The notes beneath the pieces were generated by a model. It was not told the DNA's origin. It made no database searches and was given only the letters and a program-made list of their open reading frames with translations. The translations under genes were made by a program, and so were the position numbers. A stretch of 64,000 nt of DNA from JAWKIJ01 sp041394325 (lineage in GTDB: Bacteria; Actinomycetota; Acidimicrobiia; Acidimicrobiales; Microtrichaceae), in contig JAWKIJ010000001.1 in the NCBI GenBank assembly GCA_041394325.1, forward strand, positions 1,860,001-1,924,000, in the 5' to 3' direction. Below, one piece after another: positions 47,816-57,215 of the stretch; position 1 is the first letter of the stretch, and the number at the start of each line of letters is the position of its first letter.

Positions 47816-49405
47816 GTGACATCAGCGGTTCATCGATTCAAAGAGGCGGAAACCCGCCGTGTCTTCGCCACGGTGCTCGTGGCGAAGCTGACCGGCGTCG
47901 GAGCGATCCTCGCTCTGATGAAGGGTGCGGCGTGGTTGGTCGGTGGTCCGGCGGGAGCCTCGCCGATGTCCGCGGCCCAGAAGGCGGCGTCGACGGTGAG
48001 TGCGATCAACACGGTGTGGGTGCTCGTTGCAGCGTTCCTCGTCTTCTTCATGCAGGCGGGTTTCATGGCGCTCGAGGCAGGGTTCGCCAGGTCACGCGAG
48101 ACGATCAACATCCTGTTGGAGTGCGTGTTCGACACATGCCTGTGCGGCATCCTCTACTGGGCGATCGGGTTCGCCTTCCAGTTCGGCAGCGGTTCGAGCC
48201 TCATCGGCTCGCACTACTTCTTCCTGGGAGGGGCCAAGGCCACCTACGACTACGGGGGTCTGTTCGACACGAAGGTCGCGTTCCTGGCGTTCTTCCTGTT
48301 CCAGTTCGCATTCGCAGACACCGCGTCGACCATCACGTCGGGCGCCATGATCGGCCGCACGAGCTTCAAGGGCGACATCCTCTACTCGTTGGCGGTGTCG
48401 GGGTTCATCTACCCGATCTTCGGTCACTGGGTGTGGGGGCCAGGAGGGTGGCTCGGCAACACGATGGGGTGGTTCTCGGGTATCGCCGGTGGGACCGTGT
48501 TCCGGGATTTCGCCGGTTCCACCGTGGTGCACACCGTCGGGGGCGTGTTGGCCCTCAGTGGGGCGATCGCCCTCGGGCCGCGGCTGGGGCGCAGGTTCAA
48601 AAGAGACGGTGGTGGACCGACCCCGCCGCACGACCTCACCATCGCGGCGCTCGGCGCGGTCATCCTGTGGTTCGGCTGGTACGGCTTCAACCCCGGATCG
48701 ACGTTGTCGGCCATGGACTTCGAGGGCATCGGGCGGGTCGCCGCCAACACCACCCTGGCGAGTTGCGCGGGCGGGCTCGTCGCCGTGATGTTCGTCTACC
48801 CCAGGGCGCGCAAATGGGATCTCGGTATGTCGCTCAACGGGTTCCTGGGTGGCCTCGTGGCCATCACCGCACCGTGCTACTGGGTCAACCCGCTCGGCGC
48901 GATCCTGATCGGAGCTGCGGCCGGTGTGATCGTCCCGCTCGTGGTGGACCTGCTCGAACACCTCCGAATCGACGATCCCATCGGAGCGGTACCCGTGCAC
49001 CTCGCATGTGGGATCTGGGGGACGCTCAGTGTCGGCCTGTTCGCCACCGGGGCCTACGGCATCCCCGGTCCCGACGGTGCGGACCACTCCGTCTCGATCA
49101 AGGGTCTGTTCTATGGCGGGGGCGGCTCGCAGCTCGCGTCACAGCTCGTCGGTAGCCTGACCGCGGTGATCGTGATCGGTGCGGTCGGGTTGGCGCTGAT
49201 GTACGCCATCCGCACGCTCCCGGGCGAGTGGAACCTTCGCGTGGCCCGCGACGGCGAGCTCGAAGGTCTCGACCTCCACGAGCACGGCACCGCCGCATAC
49301 CACATGGAGTTCGGCCAGGGGATGACCTACACGACCCCGACCGGTCTCGGCATGGGCTCGCGCCCTCCGGTCGGCGTCGGGGCCGAACGGGACGAGGCGC
49401 GATGA
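47816..49405 (+). CDS. amtB: Ammonium transporter AmtB
   Basis: Membrane ammonium channel, 529 aa from GTG 47816. Eleven or twelve helices: WVLVAAFLVFFMQAGFMALE, FQFAFADTASTITSGAMIGR, GSTVVHTVGGVLALSGAIAL with one pore His, VILWFGWYGFNPGST and AVPVHLACGIWGTLSVGLFA with the second His. An extra N-terminal hydrophobic segment (residues 20-45) may be a signal helix. The C-terminal tail (LDLHEHGTAAYHMEFG) could contact PII. It is followed by glnK after 112 bp, the classic pair. Confidence 0.93.
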   Translation: MTSAVHRFKEAETRRVFATVLVAKLTGVGAILALMKGAAWLVGGPAGASPMSAAQKAASTVSAINTVWVLVAAFLVFFMQAGFMALEAGFARSRETINILLECVFDTCLCGILYWAIGFAFQFGSGSSLIGSHYFFLGGAKATYDYGGLFDTKVAFLAFFLFQFAFADTASTITSGAMIGRTSFKGDILYSLAVSGFIYPIFGHWVWGPGGWLGNTMGWFSGIAGGTVFRDFAGSTVVHTVGGVLALSGAIALGPRLGRRFKRDGGGPTPPHDLTIAALGAVILWFGWYGFNPGSTLSAMDFEGIGRVAANTTLASCAGGLVAVMFVYPRARKWDLGMSLNGFLGGLVAITAPCYWVNPLGAILIGAAAGVIVPLVVDLLEHLRIDDPIGAVPVHLACGIWGTLSVGLFATGAYGIPGPDGADHSVSIKGLFYGGGGSQLASQLVGSLTAVIVIGAVGLALMYAIRTLPGEWNLRVARDGELEGLDLHEHGTAAYHMEFGQGMTYTTPTGLGMGSRPPVGVGAERDEAR

Positions 49406-49517
49406 GAGGCCGATCGCCGTCGCCCGTCTCGACCACCGTCGGATCACCCGAGCGAACACCGAACCAACGATTCCACCGGCATCCGCGCCGGAATCCCCGA
49501 AAGGGAGCCTGAACACC

Positions 49518-49859
49518 GTGGCCCATCTCATCACCGCCATCGTCAAACCGTTCAAGTTGGAGGAGGTGAAGGAGCGCCTCCGCTCGGTAGGCGTCTCGGG
49601 TCTCACCGTCTCGGAGGTCCAGGGCTTCGGCCGGCAGGGCGGCAAGTCCGAGACCTTCCGGGGCGCCGAGTACAAGATCGACTTCGTCCCCAAGGTTCGG
49701 GTCGAGGTCGTGGTGCCCGACGGCGACGTCGACCGGGTGTTCGACCTGATTGCCGACGCGGCACGCACCGACAAGATCGGCGACGGAAAGATCTGGGCCT
49801 ACGAGCTCCGCAAGGTGATGCGAATCCGAACCGGCGAACTCGGCGACGAGGCGTTGTAG
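49518..49859 (+). CDS. PII nitrogen regulatory protein (GlnK/GlnB)
   Basis: 113 aa, from GTG 49518 with GGGAG upstream. Full PII signature: ITAIVKPFKLEEVKERLRSV at the N-terminus, the T-loop FGRQGGKSETFRGAEYKIDF with the modifiable Tyr of EYKIDF, and the C-terminal DKIGDGKIWAYELRKVMRIR. It senses ATP/ADP/2-oxoglutarate and binds AmtB to block ammonium uptake. The gene order amtB-glnK supports the GlnK name. No glnD follows in the window. Confidence 0.94.
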   Translation: MAHLITAIVKPFKLEEVKERLRSVGVSGLTVSEVQGFGRQGGKSETFRGAEYKIDFVPKVRVEVVVPDGDVDRVFDLIADAARTDKIGDGKIWAYELRKVMRIRTGELGDEAL

Positions 49860-49933
49860 CGGCCTCCACCGACAGCGGCCCTACCACCCGAGGCGGCGCC
49901 CACCGCCCCTGCGGTGGATATGGTCGGTGGGTG

Positions 49934-51589
49934 ATGGATCGCCGTTCCTTTCTTGCCGCACTCGGCGCCGGTGTCGTCACGGTGTCGTGCTCCACCGACG
50001 ACGACCACGCCGATTCGACCACGTCGGCTGTCAAGGGAGGTGTGCGCGGAGGCCGCCTGAAGACGGTCACACCCGTGGTTCCCCGGGCCTCCACCCTCGC
50101 TGCCGGGAGCTTCGCGCTCGGGGTCGCGAGCGGCGATCCGACCGACACGTCGGTGATGCTGTGGACCCGACTGTGCTCGGCACCCACCGCCATCGACGGC
50201 GGGTCGCCCGCCGACGACGTCGAGGTCGCCGTGGACGTCGCGACGGACCCGGCATTCCGCAACGTCGTCGCGTCGACCATCGCGACGGCGACCGGGGGGC
50301 GCGCCCACTCCGTGCACGTCGACGTCACCGGGCTGCAACCCGACACCTGGTACCACTACCGCTTCCGCGCGGGCGACCAGACGAGCCCCGTCGGTCGGAC
50401 CCGAACCTTCCCCGGAGCGAAGGCGTCCCCCGAGCGGCTGCGCTTCGTGTTCGCGTGTTGCCAGGATTTCCAGTGGGGGTACTACGGCGCATGGAAGCAC
50501 GCCGTCGCCGAGCCGGATCTCGACATGGTCGTGTTTCTCGGCGACTACATCTACGAGACCAACCTCGGCGATCTCTCACCGAACCGCAACGGTGAACGGG
50601 TCTGGGCCAACCAGGCCGCGGTGAGCCTGGCCGACTACCGGCAGCGGTATGCGCAGACCAAGGGCGATGCCGCGCTCCAGGCGATGCACCACCTCGTTCC
50701 CTGGCTCGTGACCTGGGACGACCACGAGGTGTCCAACAACTACGCCGGCGACGTCGCACTCGGTGTCGAGCCGTCCGAGGATGCCCACCGTCGCAGGCTG
50801 GCCGCATACCAGGCGTGGTACGAGCACACACCCATCCGCCTGCACCCCGAGCCCCGAGACTTCGACTCCTTGAAGGTGCACCGTTCGGTGCAGTTCGGCG
50901 ACCTTGCGACCACCTACGCGATCGAGGTGCGCCAACACGCCGCACCGGCCGCGTGCCGCGACCCCGGCACCGACGACGCACGCGCGATCCTCACCGACGA
51001 CGGCCCCGACTGTCCTGCCCGTCACGATCCCGGTCGCACCAACATCGGCGCGGAACAGGAGAAGTGGCTCCTGTCCGCGATGGCCGACTCGACGACGACG
51101 TGGAACATCCTCGCCAATCCGGTGATGTTCGCCGGTCTCAACGTCGGCACACCCGAGGCCCCCGCCTACACGCGTGACATGTGGGACGGCTATCCGGTGG
51201 TCCGACAACGGATCATCGATTCGATCGTGCAGAACAAGGTCCCCAACCCCGTGATCGTCTCCGGTGACTGGCATGCCAGCTTCGTCCTCGACGTCCACCG
51301 CCGCCCGGGCGTCACGGCCGAGGAACAGGCGAGCCCAGTGGTGATGCCCGAGTTCCTCGTGTCGTCCATCACCACGCTGATCTTCCCCGACGACCATCGG
51401 CCGGCCAACCCGCACGTCCGGTTCTTCGCCACGGACAACGCCTACGCGGTCGTCACGGTGACGCCGAAGGAGTTGGTCTGCGAATTCCGGAACATCGCCG
51501 ACCGCTGGGATCCGGACACGCCCCTCAAGGCGACCAACCGCTTCACCGTCACGGCAGGATCGCCACAGGTGGTCGAGACGACCGAGTAG
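49934..51589 (+). CDS. PhoD-family alkaline phosphatase
   Basis: 551 aa, from ATG 49934. A Tat signal is clear: DRRSFLAALGAGVVTVSCS, with the twin arginine and a cysteine that could also serve as a lipobox. The PhoD N-domain (FALGVASGDPTDTSVMLWTR) and phosphatase domain follow: VFACCQDFQWGYYGAWKHAV, MVVFLGDYIYETNLGD, VTWDDHEVSNNYAGDV and NPVIVSGDWHASFVLDV. It would release phosphate from phosphodiesters outside the membrane, using Ca/Fe. Divergence from nearby genes suggests an own promoter; no Pho box was identified. Confidence 0.92.
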   Translation: MDRRSFLAALGAGVVTVSCSTDDDHADSTTSAVKGGVRGGRLKTVTPVVPRASTLAAGSFALGVASGDPTDTSVMLWTRLCSAPTAIDGGSPADDVEVAVDVATDPAFRNVVASTIATATGGRAHSVHVDVTGLQPDTWYHYRFRAGDQTSPVGRTRTFPGAKASPERLRFVFACCQDFQWGYYGAWKHAVAEPDLDMVVFLGDYIYETNLGDLSPNRNGERVWANQAAVSLADYRQRYAQTKGDAALQAMHHLVPWLVTWDDHEVSNNYAGDVALGVEPSEDAHRRRLAAYQAWYEHTPIRLHPEPRDFDSLKVHRSVQFGDLATTYAIEVRQHAAPAACRDPGTDDARAILTDDGPDCPARHDPGRTNIGAEQEKWLLSAMADSTTTWNILANPVMFAGLNVGTPEAPAYTRDMWDGYPVVRQRIIDSIVQNKVPNPVIVSGDWHASFVLDVHRRPGVTAEEQASPVVMPEFLVSSITTLIFPDDHRPANPHVRFFATDNAYAVVTVTPKELVCEFRNIADRWDPDTPLKATNRFTVTAGSPQVVETTE

Positions 51590-51638
51590 GGGGACATCCC
51601 CCCTGGCGGGGGCGACGGGCGATCCCCATGCTGCACCG

Positions 51639-52916
51639 GTGCGTCTCGGATCCGACCCTTCCCAACTGGAATCGCTGGCTGCGGCGTTGCGTCGTGCCGG
51701 GCGGACCGCGGCGGCGGCCGAACGCGAGCTTGCCGACCTCGTGCGAAACGTCGCCTGGCACGGGAGCGACGCGTCGAGGTTCCGCCGGGAGTGGCGATCC
51801 GGTGCCGCCGCCCTGCACGCGGGCGCGGCACTGCTGGACGAACGTGCCGCCGACCTGCGACGTCAGGCCCACGATCAGCGGCTGGTGAGCGCGCTCGGCG
51901 AGCTCGCTCCGGCGGGTGGTGCGGCGGCCGATGACACGCCGGGCCGGCTCGCTCCGCCCGCCGACGTGGTTCGACTGATGAGTATCGCCGGGAGCGGTGG
52001 CGGCGCAATCGTCGGTTCGGCCGGATTCGACGCGATCGTCGAGGACCTTCCCGGGCCGCGCGCGAAGGTGTCGGTGCGCGAGCACGCGGGGCTGGGGGTC
52101 GGCGCGTCCGGAGGGACGGGAGCCACGCTCGGCGTGAGTGCCGGTGCCGGCAGCGTCGAGGCGTCGCTGGGCTCCGCGGTGGGTGCCGATGCCCAGGTCG
52201 TCGCCGGCGTGTCGCGGACGTGGAACGTAGATGACGACGCCGTCGACGACCTGTTGGTGCGCGTTGCACTGCACGACGCGGCCGTCGCCGGCGCGTCCGC
52301 GCTCGGACCCTTGATCGGTCCGTGGGTGTCCGCGTCGCTGGGCGACCGGGTCGGCCCGGGGATGCCCGACTCCATCGGGGTGGACGTCGGCACGGCGTTG
52401 GACGGCGGAGGGTGGGCGAGCGCGGGGTCGGTGCGATCGGTTGCCGCGGGTCTCGGTGCCGAGGGATTGGTCGGCATGGAGCGGGATCGCCGAACCGGCA
52501 CCGTGACGATGGAGCTGTCCACTCACGCGGCGGGGTCGCTCAGCGCCGCCGTGGCCGGAGTGCCCGAGGGGGTCGACGGCTCGGCCGAGGTGCGGGCCAG
52601 ACTGCGCTTCGACGGCCGTGGCCGTCCGAGATCGCTCGAGATCACCGAGACGTCCGTGGGAGGGGACGAGGTGACGGTGCGGCGACGGTCGGTTGACCTG
52701 AGCTCCGTGACGGGCCGGGACGTGGAGCGATTCGTGCGCGACACGCTGGATCCCGCTCCCCGTAGCCGCCGGGTCCGCTCGACGCTGCGGGCCGCGCTGG
52801 CCGACGCGGCGACACGAACCGACCGTTACCGCGTCGGTCACCGGCGCACGATCTCGGTCGGGACGACGGCGGTGGGGTTCTCGGGCGCTCAGCGGACCCT
52901 CACGCTGGTCCGCTGA
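51639..52916 (+). CDS. WXG100-like N-terminus, large unrecognised protein
   Basis: 425 aa, from GTG 51639. Residues 1-90 are two helices joined by a W-x-G-like turn (VAWHGSDASRFRREW), as in ESX substrates, with the usual Asp/Phe spacing. The middle (residues 115-180) is Gly/Ala/Ser-rich, and the C-terminal half is a compact beta-rich region (FDGRGRPRSLEITETSVGGD) of no known family. No signal peptide. It could be an ESX-linked secreted protein, but no ESX genes are in view. Confidence 0.55.
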   Translation: MRLGSDPSQLESLAAALRRAGRTAAAAERELADLVRNVAWHGSDASRFRREWRSGAAALHAGAALLDERAADLRRQAHDQRLVSALGELAPAGGAAADDTPGRLAPPADVVRLMSIAGSGGGAIVGSAGFDAIVEDLPGPRAKVSVREHAGLGVGASGGTGATLGVSAGAGSVEASLGSAVGADAQVVAGVSRTWNVDDDAVDDLLVRVALHDAAVAGASALGPLIGPWVSASLGDRVGPGMPDSIGVDVGTALDGGGWASAGSVRSVAAGLGAEGLVGMERDRRTGTVTMELSTHAAGSLSAAVAGVPEGVDGSAEVRARLRFDGRGRPRSLEITETSVGGDEVTVRRRSVDLSSVTGRDVERFVRDTLDPAPRSRRVRSTLRAALADAATRTDRYRVGHRRTISVGTTAVGFSGAQRTLTLVR

Positions 52917-52988
52917 GCACTCCTCTCGCGGGCACGCGGCGGACCTCCCGGTCCTATGATGCGGCCATCGGACCATTCCGGGGGGGCC

Positions 52989-53705
52989 ATGGAGACACGG
53001 GTCGATGAGATCGCCGACGGCATCTTCAGGTTGTCCACCTTCGTGGAGGATGCCGGTCTGGCCTTCAACCAGTACCTCGTCGACGCGGAGCAGCCGCTCT
53101 TGTTCCACACGGGGCATCGACACCTCTTTCCCCTCGTCTCGGAAGCGTTCGCGCGGGTGAGACCCGTCGACACGCTCCGATGGGTGAGCTGGGGTCATCT
53201 CGAATCCGACGAGTGCGGATCGATGAACGAGTGGCTGGCCGCAGCACCCCGCTCCGAGGTGGCGGTCGGGGCACTGGCAGGGATCCTCTCGGTCAACGAC
53301 CTCGCCGATCGGCCACCCCGACTGCTCGGTGACGGCGAGGTGCTCGACCTCGGCGGGAAGCGGGTGCGGTTGATCCCGACCCCCCACGTGCCACACGGCT
53401 GGGACGCCGGCGTCCTGTTCGAGGAGACGACCTCCACCCTGCTCTGTGGAGATCTGTTCACACAGCTCGGGGACGGTCCCGCACAGGGTGCGGGCGACCT
53501 GATCGGGCCGGCGATGGCTGCAGAGGACCTGTTCGGGTCGACCGCGTTGACTCCGCGGACCGCGCCGATCATCGAGGAGCTCGCGACGTTGCAACCGCAG
53601 ACGCTCGCACTGATGCACGGTCCGGCCTGGAACGGGGACGGTGCCTCGGCCCTCCGCGACCTTGCCGGTGCCTATGCCAGGCGTCTCTCCGACGGGCTCT
53701 CCTGA
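52989..53705 (+). CDS. MBL-fold metallohydrolase (ODP-type)
   Basis: 238 aa, from ATG 52989 (earlier in-frame ATG 52956 is less likely). Metallo-beta-lactamase fold with metal-site segments WVSWGHLESDECGSMNEWLA (H.E.D as in flavodiiron-like ODP domains), PTPHVPHGWDAGVLFE, LLCGDLFTQLGDG and LALMHGPAWNGDG. The flavodoxin part of flavodiiron proteins is absent. It may reduce oxygen/NO with a separate partner or act as a hydrolase. Soluble. Confidence 0.8.
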   Translation: METRVDEIADGIFRLSTFVEDAGLAFNQYLVDAEQPLLFHTGHRHLFPLVSEAFARVRPVDTLRWVSWGHLESDECGSMNEWLAAAPRSEVAVGALAGILSVNDLADRPPRLLGDGEVLDLGGKRVRLIPTPHVPHGWDAGVLFEETTSTLLCGDLFTQLGDGPAQGAGDLIGPAMAAEDLFGSTALTPRTAPIIEELATLQPQTLALMHGPAWNGDGASALRDLAGAYARRLSDGLS

Positions 53706-53798
53706 AGCGATCGCCGCACCGTTCCCCCCGAACGCCGACCTACACTGCCGTCAGGCGTCCCAGGCGAGGTGGGGCGACACGCGAGAGGGGGTGACGTG

Positions 53799-55124
53799 AT
53801 GGCCGATGACATCACGACCGTCCAGGTCGGCCGAACGCCGAGGAGGGTCCACTCGACGACCGACCACGAACCGGAATCGGAACTCCGCCCAGCTCCATGG
53901 GCATGGATTGCGGGCGCGGCGGCCCTCGGTGCGGGGGCCGTCCATGCAGCGGCGATCGGCGCCCACGCCGAGCACCGGGCGGTGGTCGTCACCTTCGCGG
54001 TGCTCGCCATCGCCCAGCTCGCGTGGGGTGCGACCGCATTCGCCCGCCCGAGCGCGGTGCTCGCACGACTCGGCGTGGTGTTGCACGGCGCCGCGCTCGT
54101 GGGCTGGGTACTCGCGAAGACGCGGGGTGTCGCGTTGATCGACGGCCTCGACCAGGCGGAGCCGGTGCAGTGGGCGGACGCGTTGTGTGCGGCGCTGGTG
54201 ACGGTGGCGGCAGCGGCCTGTGCGTGGCGCCTGCTGGGTGCACGCCTCACGGCACCGCACGACGAGGGAGCGGCCGTCGGTGTGCGCCTCGCGTCCCGCC
54301 GGACCCTCGCGGCGATGCACAGCCTGCCGATGGTGCTGGTGGCCGCCATCGCCCTGCTCTCGGGAACCGCGATGGTCTCCGCCTCCACCCACTCCCACGC
54401 CGGATCCCACGAGGGCTCCGTGACCGGCACCCACAGCCACGGTGAGGGCGAGGCGGCCGATGACACCGGTGCGCAGGGCTCCGCAGCCGGAGGCCACCAC
54501 CACACTGCTTCGGCTCTCGCGCCCAAGCCCTACGACCCCGATTCGGGGGTCGTCGACCTCGGAGGTGTGCCCGGGGTGACCGCCCAACAGCAGGCCCGTG
54601 CCGAGAGCCTCGTACGACGGACGATCGAGGATCTCCCGCAGTTCGCCGACTGGACCACCCTCGATGCCCGTGGCTACCACAGCATCGCCGACGCGATGAC
54701 CGGATATGAGCACTACGTCAACTGGCAGTCGATCAACGACGGTCGAGAGCTCGACCCCGAGCATCCCGAGTCGATCGTCTTCCAGGTCGATCGATCCACC
54801 GGTACGAAGCGGCTCGTCGCCGCGATGTACATGGCCGAGGGCAACAAGACCCTCGACGAGGTGCCCGACATCGGCGGCAAGCTCACCCAGTGGCACATCC
54901 ACGACGACCTCTGCTACACGACCTCCGATCCACCCCGGGTCGCCGGGCTCAAGGTCAACGGCCGGTGCGCCGACGGGCTCCGCGACTTCGGCGTCAACGT
55001 CCCCATGATCCACGTCTGGATCGTCAAGAATCCCTGTGGGCCCTTCTCGGCGCTCGACGGGATCGGTGCGGGGCAGGTCAAGGCGGGGGAGACGAAGGCC
55101 TGCGATTCGGCCCACGGCGCCTGA
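53799..55124 (+). CDS. Polytopic membrane protein with His-rich linker and conserved extracellular domain
   Basis: 441 aa, from ATG 53799. About four to five hydrophobic helices (residues 40-195; AWIAGAAALGAGAVHAAAIG, VVVTFAVLAIAQLAWGATA, MVLVAAIALLSGTAMV). A His-rich stretch follows (THSHAGSHEGSVTGTHSHGE, GGHHHTA) that could bind metal. A C-terminal ~190-residue domain (YHSIADAMTGYEHYVNWQSI, GGKLTQWHIHDDLCYTT, MIHVWIVKNPCGPFS) is conserved-looking, with paired His and Cys. I recognise no characterised family. A metal-related role is inference. Confidence 0.6.
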   Translation: MADDITTVQVGRTPRRVHSTTDHEPESELRPAPWAWIAGAAALGAGAVHAAAIGAHAEHRAVVVTFAVLAIAQLAWGATAFARPSAVLARLGVVLHGAALVGWVLAKTRGVALIDGLDQAEPVQWADALCAALVTVAAAACAWRLLGARLTAPHDEGAAVGVRLASRRTLAAMHSLPMVLVAAIALLSGTAMVSASTHSHAGSHEGSVTGTHSHGEGEAADDTGAQGSAAGGHHHTASALAPKPYDPDSGVVDLGGVPGVTAQQQARAESLVRRTIEDLPQFADWTTLDARGYHSIADAMTGYEHYVNWQSINDGRELDPEHPESIVFQVDRSTGTKRLVAAMYMAEGNKTLDEVPDIGGKLTQWHIHDDLCYTTSDPPRVAGLKVNGRCADGLRDFGVNVPMIHVWIVKNPCGPFSALDGIGAGQVKAGETKACDSAHGA

Positions 55125-55129
55125 CGGGA

Positions 55130-56687
55130 TCAGCGACAGACCGTCCTCCGGGCGGTGGTGTCGAGTAGGAAGCCGTCGACCACACGGTCCACGCAGCGGC
55201 TGCGGCCGTAAGCGGTGTGGCCCTCACCCCGAAAGGTGAGCAGTGTCGCGTGGCGGAGTGTCCTCGCCACCCGCCTCGCATTGGCGTACGGCGTCGCCGC
55301 GTCGCCGGTGGTGCCCACCACCAGGACGTGGCGCGCACCCGGCGCTCTGACCGGACCGGCGACCGATCGGACCGGTGCCCGCCAGACGGCGCAGGGCAGC
55401 AACTCGTTCGCGATCGCGGCGCCCAACCGGGGGGACTCCGCCGCCAGCGACTCGGCGAAGCGTCGGTAGGCATCGAAGCCCTCGGGGTGCGGGGCGTCGG
55501 TGCAGATCACGGCGGCGTAGGGGCCGTACTCACCGCTGTCGCGGTACCGGGCCGCCAGCTCGGCGATCCCGTCGCCGTCACCGTGGAGGCCGTCGGCCAC
55601 CGCGTCCAACAGGGTGGTCCATGCCGACGGGTCGTAGCTCGCCGTGATCGCCGCGGTCGCGAGGTCACCCGGCCCGACCGTCGTGCCACCCCGGGTGCGG
55701 ATCGGGGCCGCCTCGAGTGACGCGGCGAGCCGGTCGAAGTCGGCCTCGGGGTCATCGAGGGGACACGACGGCCCGCACGTTGCGAGGACGTTGTGCAGCA
55801 GCGCGTCGATTGCGGTCGTCTGTTGGGTGAGGAGGCCGACGAGATCCTGGGTGGGATCGACGACGCCGTCGAGCACGAACGCCCGGGCGTGGGTGCCGAA
55901 TCGTTCGAGGTATCGCAGGCCGATCATCGTTCCGTAGGAGAAGCCGACGTAGTTGAGACGTGGCTCACCGAGGGCCAGGCGAATGGCTTCGAGGTCTGCC
56001 GCGGTGTCGTCGGTACCGGCGTGGTCGAGCAGTCGAGGCCGACGCCGCGCAACGACTCGCCACCGTGTCGGCGGCCTCGTCGAGGGCGGCCTGCTCTGCG
56101 GCGTCGTCCGGGCTGGAATCGAGGCGTGCGAAGCGCGTCGGCCGCCGGCTGACACTCGATACGAGTGCTGGCGCCCACCCCCGAGGATCCCAGCCCACCA
56201 CGTCGAAACGGTCCATGACCGTCGCGTCGAACGGACCGCCGGCGACGAAGTCGATGCCGCTGGCCCCGGGGCCGCCCGGGTTGGTGACGACGGTACCCAC
56301 GCGGTCGCCCCCGGCATCGGTGCGCGCGAGCGCGAGGCGAATCGTCGGGCCGTTCGGATCGGCCCAGTCGAGTGGCACCCGCAGCGTCGCGCACCTCACC
56401 CGATCGGGTCGGGGCCGTGGGCACCGTGTCCAGTGGAGCACCGGCGCCTGCCATCCCCCGAGCTCGGTCGAACGGAGCGGGGCGGTGGGACGCGGCGCGG
56501 TCGTGCGGGACCGTGTGATCGCGAACACCACGAGGGCGACGATCGCAATGGTGAGCGCTATCACGATGGAGGCCGACGTGGCCTTGGCGAGCCGTCCGTC
56601 GTCGCGGCGGGCGAAGACACCGGGCCTCCGCGGCGGCGAGGGTGGCGGTTCGATGGGGGCGAAGCCGTCGCCCGAAGGGGACGTCAC
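55130..56687 (-). CDS. Alpha/beta hydrolase, tripeptidyl-aminopeptidase-like, frameshifted
   Basis: From GTG 56687: an N-terminal membrane anchor (SIVIALTIAIVALVVFAI), LRVPLDWADPNGPTIRLALA, VVTNPGGPGASGIDFVAG and FDVVGWDPRGW, the oxyanion region of this S33-related family. The frame changes at 56033-56043. The next frame gives LLDHAGTDDTAADLEAIRLA, the nucleophile YVGFSYGTMIGLRYLERFG (GFSYG), and the C-terminal RHVLVVGTTGDAATPYANAR and FRGEGHTAYGRSRCVD with Asp and His. A secreted or membrane-anchored peptidase/esterase. Corrected length is about 519 aa; the break is probably a sequence error. Confidence 0.85.
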
Positions 56688-56745
56688 GACCGGGTCATCG
56701 CAGAGTCCCGAGGGGGGACGCGCCCGAGGGTCCGGGGTCCGAGTC

Positions 56746-57204
56746 CTACTCGAACATCCGGACGATGACCTCGGCGACACAGGACGGTTTGGGTGCACCC
56801 TCGACCTCGAAGGTGTACAGGTAGGTGGCCTGCACCTGCCCGGGTGCGACGTCGGTGACCTCCTTGACTTCGACGCCGAGGCGGAGTCTGGAGCCCACTG
56901 GTACCGGGCTCGGGAAGCGAACCTTTCCGCATCCGTAGTTGACGCCCATCGTGAAACCCGTGGCCTTCATCACCTGTGGGGCGAGCATCGGCCCGATGCT
57001 CAACGTGAGGTAGCCGTGTGCGATCGTGCCGCCGAAGGGCCCGTCCTTCGCGCGTTCGGGGTCGACGTGGATCCACTGGTGGTCCCCGGTCGCGTCGGCG
57101 AAGAGGTTGACGCGTTCCTGGGTGATCTCCAACCAGTCGCTGTAGCCGAGGTGGTGTCCGACCTGGGCCTTGAGCCCTTCGATTCCATGGATCTCCGTTG
57201 TCAT
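56746..57204 (-). CDS. MaoC family dehydratase
   Basis: 152 aa, from ATG 57204. Hotdog-fold R-specific enoyl-CoA hydratase: the active-site block FADATGDHQWIHVDPERAKD (Asp and His of the MaoC motif), FGGTIAHGYLTLSIGPMLA and NYGCGKVRFPSPVPVGSRLR. It hydrates trans-enoyl-CoA, in fatty-acid or side-chain metabolism. Downstream of the rhomboid-like gene with an 11-bp gap, same strand; possibly in one transcript with it. Confidence 0.9.
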   Translation of the reverse strand: MTTEIHGIEGLKAQVGHHLGYSDWLEITQERVNLFADATGDHQWIHVDPERAKDGPFGGTIAHGYLTLSIGPMLAPQVMKATGFTMGVNYGCGKVRFPSPVPVGSRLRLGVEVKEVTDVAPGQVQATYLYTFEVEGAPKPSCVAEVIVRMFE

Positions 57205-57215
57205 GGCGCGGGACT

